Below are positions 1 to 6,595 of a DNA stretch of 11,866 nt, piece after piece. The notes under the pieces were generated by a model. The model was not told where the DNA came from and made no database searches. It worked only from the letters and a program-made list of their open reading frames with translations. How positions within the stretch are numbered: the first letter of the stretch is position 1; each line of letters begins with the position of its first letter. Made by a program: the position numbers and the translations under genes. Source of the stretch: Bacteroidales bacterium UBA4353 (lineage in GTDB: Bacteria > Bacteroidota > Bacteroidia > Bacteroidales > Paludibacteraceae); the NCBI GenBank assembly GCA_002394025.1, contig DGSV01000072.1, forward strand, positions 1-11,866. Direction: 5' to 3'.

Positions 1-32
1 GCGTGCCTCTTCAACCACTCGAGCAACTTTCC
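1..32 (-). tRNA. tRNA-Ser, 5' part only (cut by window edge)
   Basis: Read on the minus strand, the last 32 bases before the window edge have the form of a serine tRNA 5' half. There is a 7-base acceptor arm (GGAAAGT), a TG linker, a 3-bp D stem CTC/GAG around a D loop containing GTGG, a G at about position 26, and then CACGC as the start of the anticodon stem. The GGA start with a short D stem is typical of serine tRNAs rather than leucine tRNAs. The anticodon itself lies outside the window. From family knowledge, a CACGC stem of this kind often precedes a GGA anticodon, but that is inference. A matching promoter lies about 70 bases upstream. Confidence 0.85.
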
Positions 33-208
33 ATTATAAACATCCCCGCATGAGCGATGTCCTACAAGTATCTATTGTCAATGCTTTACGAAACGGACTG
101 CAAAATTAGTCATAAAATTTGAAATCACAAAACAATACAACAATTATTTCCCACTTGTCGCATATTTCGTTTTTTTAGAGCAGTGCTCAACCTTGCCGTT
201 CTTACTTA
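33..208. other. intergenic region between tRNA-Ser and flippase-like gene
   Basis: Apart from the tRNA promoter and leader, no gene is supported here. Near 178-188 a short palindrome (GAGCA-G-TGCTC) lies just past the stop codon of the flippase-like gene. In that gene's orientation it is followed by an A tract, not a T tract, so it does not look like an intrinsic terminator. Confidence 0.6.
101..131 (-). promoter_or_regulatory. Bacteroidota-type promoter of the tRNA-Ser
   Basis: On the minus strand, a -33 element TTTG (128-131) is followed by a 19-base spacer and a -7 element TAATTTTG (101-108). This is an exact fit to the Bacteroidota housekeeping consensus TTTG-N19-TAnnTTTG. The predicted transcription start near 94-96 leaves a leader of about 60 bases before the tRNA. 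The sequence just after the -7 box matches the rpmH promoter at the other end of the window. Confidence 0.8.
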
Positions 209-1114
209 TTATTTTTTGAGCCATGGCAGGGCTATAAGAGGTATGAAGTTATTAATCATCCACAATGCCACCGCCGCGATGATGCATAGCTGTGGTGTTG
301 TTGTAAGAGGTGCGAATATCAAGGCAGCCCATGCGCCCCGTATGCCCGCATCGGCTATTGCTGCACCGGGAGTGAGAGTTATGAGAAGATAGTATGTAGG
401 AATAAAAATAAACGCGTCTTCTATAGTGATACCCACCCCCATAAAACGAATCATCATGAACAGCTGTGCGCAAAATATCGAGTAACGTATCAATGTTAAT
501 GCCAAGGTTCGCAAATAGTTAGACCATGTGGTGAAGACTCCCGCCTCGCAGATTTTTTTCAGGAAGGCTATTTTTGTGCTTTGATAGATAAGTTGGCACA
601 AAGGTCTGAACGCGAGCCACAGCACTATAACACCTATCCATGCTATGAAATAGTAGCGCGTGTCCGCCACCGATAGTTGTCCCCAAAGTATTGCCGGCCA
701 TATTCCTATGCTGATTATCACCAATGTCTGTACCAAGGAACACAGAGTGGCATTTGTCAGTGCTTGCCATCGGCTTCCCGCTTCTGCGCTCAATGCCCGG
801 GCAGGTATTTCGCCTGCGCGGAAAGGTGTGATAAGAGCCGCTGCCCACCCGTTGAGGATATGAACAAGAGCTTCGCGCAACGTCAGATGCGAGGTGCCAC
901 GCATAGCCACCTGCCAGCGGTGAGCTTCGACAAAAGCGGCACAAGGCGAGAGCAGCAACACAAGCACTAATGCAGCAATTTTTTTGATAGTCAAATGACT
1001 CATGCGCTCCAATAGTGTATCATAGTACTGGAACGTAATGAGCTGGTATATGACGTAGCCATAAACAGCAACGAGGAAAAACCCAAAAAGCCATATCCAG
1101 AGTTTTTTAATCAT
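209..1114 (-). CDS. flippase-like membrane protein (LPG synthase transmembrane domain family)
   Basis: This is a very hydrophobic protein of 301 residues with about seven or eight membrane segments (roughly 5-28, 45-63, 82-97, 120-145, 154-170, 208-222, 234-250 and 275-297). Two conserved stretches of the LPG-synthase TM/flippase-like family are visible: TPFRAGEIPAR at 96-106 and TPGAAIADAGIRG at 248-260. Relatives include the membrane half of MprF and proteins that move or modify lipid-linked compounds; the substrate here is unknown. The stand-alone membrane domain has no catalytic synthase domain. I chose the ATG at 1114, which overlaps the gtrA-family stop in ATGATTAA, giving the N terminus MIKKLWIWLF. 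An ATG at 1132 or TTG at 1138 would add an unnatural Thr run that is only the gtrA tail read in another frame. It is probably co-transcribed and translationally coupled with the GtrA-family gene. Confidence 0.8.
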   Translation of the reverse strand: MIKKLWIWLFGFFLVAVYGYVIYQLITFQYYDTLLERMSHLTIKKIAALVLVLLLSPCAAFVEAHRWQVAMRGTSHLTLREALVHILNGWAAALITPFRAGEIPARALSAEAGSRWQALTNATLCSLVQTLVIISIGIWPAILWGQLSVADTRYYFIAWIGVIVLWLAFRPLCQLIYQSTKIAFLKKICEAGVFTTWSNYLRTLALTLIRYSIFCAQLFMMIRFMGVGITIEDAFIFIPTYYLLITLTPGAAIADAGIRGAWAALIFAPLTTTPQLCIIAAVALWMINNFIPLIALPWLKK

Positions 1115-1676
1115 AGTTGTCGTCGTCTTCATAATCAAGTTGTTCTATTTCGGAGCGGAAACGAGATGAACGCATGTGGCGCATGACGTTTCGGAAGGTA
1201 AAGTGTTTCTGTGCCAAGTAACTGACTATGACAGCCACTATAGTAATGATGATTTTTGATGGTGTAGGGTACAGCCCAACGACTTCCACGAGCAATTTCA
1301 AACCAAAATAGTTGAGCAGTAGATTGCCGGCAGAAACCATGACATATCTCACCGCCTGTATGTGGCTGTCGATATTGGAGCGCGTGAAAGTCACATACTT
1401 GGCAAGAAAAAATCCTGTCATCAGCGTGATTGGATATACAATCATCAGCGTAGCGATATGCGACGAGAGTGTTACAGAGCCTATATGAACCATCTTGTGG
1501 TGCAGTCCAAAGTTATAGACAAGGAAATACAGCAACCAGTCGAAAACAAGATTGCCACCACCGCAGCATGCGTAACGGAATATCTCGAGCGTGAAATAGC
1601 GAGAGAGAGGAGGGCGGTAGAAGATATCTATCGTCCTTGTTATCATGTAGGCTATTTTTCGCAATATGCTGTTCAT
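1107..1676 (-). CDS. GtrA-family membrane protein
   Basis: The product has 189 residues and four membrane segments (about 37-56, 71-95, 110-132 and 140-157), the size and topology of the GtrA family (PF04138). Family signatures are the FLAKYVTF stretch near 90-97, after the second segment, and SYLAQKHFTF at 152-161, after the fourth. GtrA proteins are thought to help move polyprenyl-phosphate-linked sugars across the inner membrane for cell-surface polysaccharide modification. The last 14 residues form an acidic tail, partly encoded in the overlap with the next gene. It precedes and overlaps the flippase-like gene, so the two probably work together or form one transcript. No glycosyltransferase gene is seen beside them, although the left flank is a tRNA and the right flank is rsmA. 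The ATG at 1676 is the only good start; the upstream frame is closed. Confidence 0.87.
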   Translation of the reverse strand: MNSILRKIAYMITRTIDIFYRPPLSRYFTLEIFRYACCGGGNLVFDWLLYFLVYNFGLHHKMVHIGSVTLSSHIATLMIVYPITLMTGFFLAKYVTFTRSNIDSHIQAVRYVMVSAGNLLLNYFGLKLLVEVVGLYPTPSKIIITIVAVIVSYLAQKHFTFRNVMRHMRSSRFRSEIEQLDYEDDDNYD

Positions 1677-1813
1677 GGCAGCGTGGAATACGCGGAGTTT
1701 GTTATCTGCTAAACATAATGATGGTCATGCATTTCATAACACAAAAAGAGCTATTGGTAAGCTATATTTGCCGTTTTAGACAAAATTTTGCGCACTACAA
1801 CTCCAAATTAAAG

Positions 1814-1822
1814 GCAAAATTA
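1814..1822 (-). promoter_or_regulatory. -7 promoter element upstream of the gtrA-family gene
   Basis: TAATTTTGC on the minus strand fits the Bacteroidota -7 consensus TAnnTTTG. No good TTTG lies 19-21 bases upstream, so the -33 element is weak. It would give a leader of about 130 bases. The leader contains a tiny open frame (ATG-ACC-ATC to TAA, eight codons, about 1700-1726), which is probably chance. Confidence 0.45.
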
Positions 1823-1865
1823 ACAAATAATTTCTAAAAAGCGAGATTTTTTGCAAAAAAAACAC

Positions 1866-1874
1866 TAATTTTGC
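1866..1874 (+). promoter_or_regulatory. -7 promoter element for rsmA-corA
   Basis: TAATTTTGC on the plus strand matches TAnnTTTG, 46 bases before the rsmA start. This predicts a leader of about 40 bases. The nearest TTTG (1850-1853) is only 12 bases upstream, so the -33 match is poor. The element is embedded in A/T-rich palindromic sequence. Confidence 0.5.
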
Positions 1875-1919
1875 AAAAATTTTTCAACAGAATTATGGAC
1901 GACCATCCTCGACAATGTA

Positions 1920-2711
1920 ATGCGCTACGTAATCCCGAAGAAGTCTTTGGGCCAGCATTTTCTCCGCAGCGAGGAGACGGCGGCACGCATCGCTGACAGT
2001 CTGGCTCTCACATCTCCGATGTCGGTCCTCGAAGTAGGACCGGGAATGGGGGTGCTGACACGTCATTTGCTTGATAACCCTTTGGTGAGGCTCACATGCG
2101 TGGAATTGGACAAAGATTCAGTGAGTTACCTTGCCGAACACATGCCACAAGCCAACGTTATACACGCTGATTTTCTGAAAACAAATATCGACGAACTCTT
2201 TTCCGGTGAGCCTTACGCTGTCATCGGTAATTATCCTTATAACATATCTTCCCAGATATTCTTCAAAGTTCTTGAACACCGTGATAGTATTCCGCTCTGC
2301 TGCGGCATGGTGCAGAAAGAGGTTGCAGAACGCCTTGCCGCCAAACCGGGCAGCAAAGCCTACGGCATAATATCCGTTCTGCTCCAGGCATACTATGATA
2401 TCGAATACCTCTTCACCGTGCCCCCTGAAGTCTTTGACCCTCCGCCGAAGGTCATGTCGGCGGTGATACGCATGAGGCGCAATGCCGTGAGCAGACTGGA
2501 CTGCGACGAAACTCTATTCAAGACCATCGTCAAGACAGCTTTTAACCAACGCCGCAAAATGATGCGCGGATCACTAAAAGCCCTACTGGGCAACGGACAT
2601 CCACTGCTGGCGGATAATATGCTCACCATGCGCCCCGAACAACTTTCGGTGCAGCAATTCGTAGAACTAACCAACAAAGCCGCGACAGGCAATAGACAGC
2701 TTATCATTTAA
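1920..2711 (+). CDS. rsmA: 16S rRNA (adenine1518-N6/adenine1519-N6) dimethyltransferase RsmA/KsgA
   Basis: The enzyme uses S-adenosylmethionine to dimethylate two adjacent adenines in the 3' terminal hairpin of 16S rRNA, a late step in small-subunit maturation. The 263-residue product is normal for the family. It shows the N-terminal KKSLGQHFL (7-15), the SAM-binding motif EVGPGMG (38-44), the ribose-binding acidic region VELD (61-64), an acidic motif ADF (83-85), and the catalytic NYPY (104-107, the N-L/I/Y-P-Y of adenine N6 methylases). The C-terminal helical domain carries FNQRRKMMRGSLK, typical of KsgA. The ATG at 1920 places the conserved KKSLGQHFL near the N terminus as expected. A corA-type gene follows after 24 bases on the same strand, probably in one transcript. 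Confidence 0.97.
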   Translation: MRYVIPKKSLGQHFLRSEETAARIADSLALTSPMSVLEVGPGMGVLTRHLLDNPLVRLTCVELDKDSVSYLAEHMPQANVIHADFLKTNIDELFSGEPYAVIGNYPYNISSQIFFKVLEHRDSIPLCCGMVQKEVAERLAAKPGSKAYGIISVLLQAYYDIEYLFTVPPEVFDPPPKVMSAVIRMRRNAVSRLDCDETLFKTIVKTAFNQRRKMMRGSLKALLGNGHPLLADNMLTMRPEQLSVQQFVELTNKAATGNRQLII

Positions 2712-2735
2712 CACCTTTTAACAACGCTTTTCGCC

Positions 2736-3686
2736 ATGTCATCACTGAAGATATTTTACCAAGAGGGCAATAAGGTGAAGCTCTCCCGTTCGCTCGACAT
2801 TCTGCAACAAATTGAGCGCAAAGACATTATATGGATCGACCTTGTCAATGTCTCGGAAGACATAGAGAGTCGCCTTGAGGACTTCCTGAAAATATACATC
2901 CAAGAGGATGAAGAAATGGAAGAAATCGAGATATCATCGCGATATATGCAAACCGACGACAGTATAGTGGCTAATAGCAACTTTCTGCATGCCGACTTCC
3001 GCACGGAACCGGTATCGTTCATCATCAAGAACAACGTGCTGGTATCGGTGCGTGATTCAGAACTCAAATCATTCAACGAAACGGTTAAACGTATCTTCGT
3101 AAACTCCGGCAACTTCCCAAGCGGATTTCACGTACTCGTGGACTTGCTGGAAACACGCGTTGAATACGACGCGGATCTGATAGAAGACACCACGGAATAC
3201 ATCACTGACCTCTCAAAGGACATCAATGCCGAAAGCGACTCGATGGACGAAGATACTCTATTACAAATTAAGGAATTACAGGAAAAAGTGATGATAATAC
3301 GACAAAATATCATCGATAAACAGCGCGTGGTGAGCAACATCCTCAAATGTCCATTCTTCCCTAAAGAACTGCAGCCAAGACTGACGATGATAATCAAGGA
3401 TATCAACTCATTATTTGAATATACACGCTTTGGTTTTGATCGTCTTGACTACCTGCAAGACACCTTTCTTGGTTTGGTAAACTTGCAACAGAACAAAATC
3501 ATCAAGATATTCACTGTGGTATCAGTCATCTTCCTGCCGCCGACACTGATAGCCAGCATGTATGGCATGAACTTCGACTTCATGCCCGAACTGCATTGGA
3601 AATACGGCTATTTATTCGCCATAGTGCTCATGATAGGCGTTGCCGTTGCGGTATTGGGATTCTTTAGACTGAAAAAGTGGATATAA
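2736..3686 (+). CDS. corA: CorA-family divalent cation (magnesium/cobalt) transporter
   Basis: The product has 316 residues with a large soluble N-terminal part rich in acidic residues and long helices (about 1-255), then two C-terminal membrane segments (about 257-276 and 291-311). The signature GMN sits at 277-279 right after the first membrane segment (MYGMNFDFMPE). In CorA this loop forms the ion-selectivity entrance of the pentameric channel. The protein ends with a basic tail, RLKKWI, as many CorA proteins do. The acidic run at 57-64 (QEDEEMEE) could take part in cytoplasmic metal sensing, but that is inference. The gene starts 24 bases after rsmA and has no recognisable promoter of its own. 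It ends only 9 bases from the stop codon of the converging exosortase gene, so no separate terminator fits between them. Ion specificity cannot be read from the sequence. Confidence 0.95.
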   Translation: MSSLKIFYQEGNKVKLSRSLDILQQIERKDIIWIDLVNVSEDIESRLEDFLKIYIQEDEEMEEIEISSRYMQTDDSIVANSNFLHADFRTEPVSFIIKNNVLVSVRDSELKSFNETVKRIFVNSGNFPSGFHVLVDLLETRVEYDADLIEDTTEYITDLSKDINAESDSMDEDTLLQIKELQEKVMIIRQNIIDKQRVVSNILKCPFFPKELQPRLTMIIKDINSLFEYTRFGFDRLDYLQDTFLGLVNLQQNKIIKIFTVVSVIFLPPTLIASMYGMNFDFMPELHWKYGYLFAIVLMIGVAVAVLGFFRLKKWI

Positions 3687-3695
3687 GTTTGCAAA

Positions 3696-4274
3696 TCACT
3701 GCCTACCCGCAAATTTGGTGTCCCATATCACCCAATAAAGAAATATCAGCAGGTAGAATAAATACTTGAAAATATGATCATGCAAGATAGGGAACCACGA
3801 CCTGTGGTTCTCTATCAGCATTGTTATAGCACTGATACGCATGATATTGACAATATCACAAAGCACCACACCAAGGGGCACGAACCATAATTTATGGCGC
3901 CAGGGACCGATACTGAACAACAATATGCACGTGAATATAAACATCTGCTTCAGACCGCTACAACTCCACACTATCACAGACCCTACTCCGTTGTCAAAAA
4001 ACAAGTAATTGCCATGCCTAAGATGTACATTGCCACCGAAGACGTTGATCAGGTGATAAGTACTCTTAGCAACATGACGAGCCATTAAATCAAAGACTAC
4101 CGTGACATCCTTGCCACAAAACGTCACCAACGACGTTGTCTGCTGCGCTTGCTCGTCACCGCTAATGGTCAGCTTCCAAAAAGCATTACTGGCAAACAAT
4201 ACAATAATGAAAACCAAAACATTACGCTCGCGTGAGTTCCATATCAGGGATACTATGTCACGGAGTTTACCCAT
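3696..4274 (-). CDS. exosortase/archaeosortase-family transpeptidase-like membrane protein
   Basis: This 192-residue integral membrane protein has about five membrane segments (19-35, roughly 97-122, 127-145, 147-155 and 168-184). It carries the three signature residues of the exosortase/archaeosortase superfamily: catalytic Cys105 in SCSGLKQM, Arg146 in NIMRIS (with Asn143), and His167 in HDHIFKYLFY. Such enzymes cleave a C-terminal sorting signal (PEP-CTERM or similar) and transfer the protein to a surface anchor. The protein is short and single-domain, like the small exosortases of Bacteroidota. Its ATG overlaps the end of mrp in ATGGGTAA, so translation is probably coupled to mrp. It is the last gene of the minus-strand train. 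No protein with a PEP-CTERM-like tail is encoded in the window, so its substrate is not identified. Confidence 0.88.
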   Translation of the reverse strand: MGKLRDIVSLIWNSRERNVLVFIIVLFASNAFWKLTISGDEQAQQTTSLVTFCGKDVTVVFDLMARHVAKSTYHLINVFGGNVHLRHGNYLFFDNGVGSVIVWSCSGLKQMFIFTCILLFSIGPWRHKLWFVPLGVVLCDIVNIMRISAITMLIENHRSWFPILHDHIFKYLFYLLIFLYWVIWDTKFAGRQ

Positions 4275-5319
4275 GGGCTGTCAATTTGTCAACAATGTCA
4301 TAGTAGTATTTAGCTGCCGGATGCCCTTGCTGTAATACAATGGGTTCTCCGTTGTCGGCGCCAACACGTATTGACTGTACGAGAGGTATCTGTCCCAAAA
4401 GAGGCACTCCCAGCTGCTCGGCAAGACGCGCACCACCATCCTGACCAAAGATATAATACTTGTTATCAGGCAATTCTGCCGGTGTAAACCACGACATGTT
4501 TTCTACTATTCCGAGCACCGGTACTCCAACTTTGTCGTTTCGGAACATATCAACTCCTTTCCTTGCATCCTCAAGAGCTACGGGCTGTGGTGTGGTGACA
4601 ACGATAGCACCTGTGAGTTTAACAGTCTGCACCACAGTGAGATGTATGTCAGACGTTCCGGGGGGCATATCTATCAGGAAATAGTCCAAATCGCCCCAGA
4701 GAGCCTCAGTAAGTAACTGTTTTATGCCTCCCGAAGCCATGGCACCACGCCATACTATGGCCTGCTCAGAACCGACAAAAAAACCTATAGACAACATCTT
4801 AACGCCATATTGTTCAATAGGTTGTATAAGATCTCTGCCATCAACTTCCACAGCCATTGGGCGTGCTTCTTGCACTCCGAACATCAATGGCTGACTGGGA
4901 CCATGAATATCAGCGTCCAGCAGAGCTACTCTGTAGCCTCTTTGCGACAAAGCCACTGCCAAATTAGTCGCAACAGTTGACTTTCCGACCCCGCCTTTAC
5001 CACTGCTTACGGCGATGATATTACGTGCACGGAGATACTTGAGAGTATCATCAACGGGAGCCGTTTGCTTGCGGAACTTAGCGCTTACGTTACCCTTGAC
5101 CTGCGCATTAGCATCAACATAGGTCAGCACAGCCTGCTCGGCACTACGAAGCACGGATTTAACAAAAGCATCGTTAGGCTTGTCAAAAATAATTGAAAAT
5201 GAAACTTTAAGACCTGATATACGTATATCGTCTTCGAGCATACCGCTCTCAACGATATCCTTGCCGGTACCGGGATAACGGACATGACGCAAGGCTTCTA
5301 TGATTTGTTGGGGATACAC
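4267..5319 (-). CDS. mrp: Mrp/NBP35/ApbC-family P-loop ATPase (Fe-S carrier family)
   Basis: The product has 350 residues. An N-terminal MIP18/DUF59-like domain (about 1-82) precedes a MinD-like ATPase domain with the deviant Walker A GKGGVGKST (107-115), a DADIHGP switch region (135-141) and DMPPGTSD (217-224). This layout is that of Mrp/ApbC, which in other bacteria and in eukaryotes carries [4Fe-4S] clusters to target proteins. Oddly, the protein contains no cysteine at all. Where most Mrp proteins have the cluster-binding CxxC after VENMS, this one reads NMSWFTPAELPDNKYY. From family knowledge this variant recurs in Bacteroidota, so cluster binding may differ or be absent. The start is a GTG at 5319; no ATG occurs upstream in frame before the gene boundary. 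The gene follows trmB after 59 bases and overlaps the exosortase gene by 8 bases. Confidence 0.94.
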   Translation of the reverse strand: MYPQQIIEALRHVRYPGTGKDIVESGMLEDDIRISGLKVSFSIIFDKPNDAFVKSVLRSAEQAVLTYVDANAQVKGNVSAKFRKQTAPVDDTLKYLRARNIIAVSSGKGGVGKSTVATNLAVALSQRGYRVALLDADIHGPSQPLMFGVQEARPMAVEVDGRDLIQPIEQYGVKMLSIGFFVGSEQAIVWRGAMASGGIKQLLTEALWGDLDYFLIDMPPGTSDIHLTVVQTVKLTGAIVVTTPQPVALEDARKGVDMFRNDKVGVPVLGIVENMSWFTPAELPDNKYYIFGQDGGARLAEQLGVPLLGQIPLVQSIRVGADNGEPIVLQQGHPAAKYYYDIVDKLTAHG

Positions 5320-5378
5320 TATTGATTTTAGAGGTTTAGAGGTTAAAATATGATGTATTATGTAAACGAAAAATCAAT

Positions 5379-6146
5379 CTACTGCGCGTTAGGCGATAAC
5401 GACCTGGCACCTACAGAGCGGTAGGTGTCCTTTTCGATCTCCACTTCCGGCTCACACAGCTCTCCACTATGCGACAAAGGAAATGAAACATATTTTATCG
5501 TCAGTCCACGTGAAAGCCACTGACTTTCATAATACGTTTGAATGGAATACAACTCTTGCGGAACTCCCGCTGGTCGTTCGCCGTAAAGGTCGGCGGTGAG
5601 CACCGACGGCGTTATATTATTTTCCCGGAGCAACTCATAGGTATATGTAAACAAAAAAGGAGAGTCGGTCTTGAGATGTATCAGCCCGTCATTAATCAGA
5701 AAACGACGGTAGCGAGTAAAAAAATACGATGAAATCAGCCTTTTTGTAGCTTTTTTCATCTGCGGGTCACAAAAAGTAACCCATATCTCACTCACTTCAT
5801 CGGCGGCAAAAAAACGGTCGATGAATTCAATATTAGTCCTCAGGAAACCAACGTTTGTCATCTGCTTTTGCAGTGCCGTTTTAGCTCCGTGATACATCCT
5901 TGAACCTTTAATGTCAACACCTATGAAATTCACTTCAGGGTAGTGCAGCGCCAGACCTACCGTGTATTCGCCCCTACCGCACCCCAGTTCAAGAACTATA
6001 GGATTGTCGTTATGAAAAAAATCACGATTCCATCGACCTTTTAGCTCATCGTCAGAGGTGAAAAGTTCGGAACCTTTGATTGGATGCTGGACGACATTGG
6101 CGAATGTGTCCATCTCGGCAAATTTGGCTAATTTATTCTTTGACAT
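5379..6146 (-). CDS. trmB: tRNA (guanosine(46)-N7)-methyltransferase TrmB
   Basis: TrmB methylates N7 of G46 in the variable loop of many tRNAs, using S-adenosylmethionine. The 255-residue product has the SAM-binding motif LELGCGRGEY (about 52-61), the acidic ribose motif FIGVDIKGSRM (about 74-84), the family signature FCDPQMKKATKRL near 125-137, and a late LKTDSPF near 158-164 typical of the family. Most TrmB proteins read DPW at the signature; here it is DPQ with Cys before Asp. From memory, the DPQ form is common in Bacteroidota. The C-terminal end (about 240-255) is not conserved. The ATG overlaps the end of gldH by 14 bases, implying translational coupling. The stop is TAG. Confidence 0.95.
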   Translation of the reverse strand: MSKNKLAKFAEMDTFANVVQHPIKGSELFTSDDELKGRWNRDFFHNDNPIVLELGCGRGEYTVGLALHYPEVNFIGVDIKGSRMYHGAKTALQKQMTNVGFLRTNIEFIDRFFAADEVSEIWVTFCDPQMKKATKRLISSYFFTRYRRFLINDGLIHLKTDSPFLFTYTYELLRENNITPSVLTADLYGERPAGVPQELYSIQTYYESQWLSRGLTIKYVSFPLSHSGELCEPEVEIEKDTYRSVGARSLSPNAQ

Positions 6147-6594
6147 ACGCTTCTATACCAATATCTTGAATGCCCTGCAACTGCGTTGTACGCATGCCAT
6201 GACGCACCGCAAAATTATACACACCTTTGACAGGAAATGTATAGTGCTCATCAATGAGCACCGGCATCAACCTTACATTTCCGGCTCCGCTCCCAAGCCA
6301 TCTGCCACGCTGGTCGGCAAGATAGAATTCAATGGTATCGGTTGTGGTGTGGTGGTCAGGCGACGTCTTATCAACAAACACCCACATATTCTGATATGGA
6401 TAGTTATCGTTATGCCTAACTTGCAGTATCAACTGTACAGCGAGTGTAGTATCCTCAATATCGACATTAAAGCATACCACGCTATCGGCATCCCAACTTT
6501 GATTGCTGATAGCCTTATAACTCGAAAAGACAGGTTTGTGAGTACATGACATGAAAGCAAGCACCATTAAAGACAGTGTTACTGACCGCAGCAT
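6133..6594 (-). CDS. gldH: GldH-type lipoprotein
   Basis: The product has 153 residues with a lipoprotein signal: MLRSVTLSLMVLAFMSC, predicted lipidated Cys17 (Ser at -1; Phe at -3 is a slightly weak lipobox). The mature part is a compact beta-rich domain with the GldH pattern seen near VRHNDNYPYQNMWVFV and RGRWLGSGAGN. In gliding Flavobacterium, GldH is an envelope lipoprotein needed for motility, but homologues are widespread in non-gliding Bacteroidales, where the role is unknown. I chose the ATG at 6594, one base after the ricT stop, because it puts a proper signal peptide at the N terminus. An ATG at 6654 in the same frame would bury the signal inside ricT coding sequence. The 3' end overlaps trmB by 14 bases. 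Confidence 0.87.
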   Translation of the reverse strand: MLRSVTLSLMVLAFMSCTHKPVFSSYKAISNQSWDADSVVCFNVDIEDTTLAVQLILQVRHNDNYPYQNMWVFVDKTSPDHHTTTDTIEFYLADQRGRWLGSGAGNVRLMPVLIDEHYTFPVKGVYNFAVRHGMRTTQLQGIQDIGIEAYVKE

Positions 6595-6595
6595 T

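Noticed and set aside
178..188. Palindrome GAGCAGTGCTC as a terminator for the flippase-like gene
   Set aside because: In that direction it is followed by A residues, not T, and the stem is only 4-5 bp.
1362..1712. Open frame of 116 codons on the plus strand opposite the gtrA-family gene
   Set aside because: It lies antisense to a gene with clear family signatures; its product has no recognisable pattern and no promoter or sensible start context.
1637..1837. Small plus-strand open frame between the gtrA-family gene and rsmA
   Set aside because: It overlaps the gtrA-family start and its A/T-rich promoter region, and the product has no plausible features.
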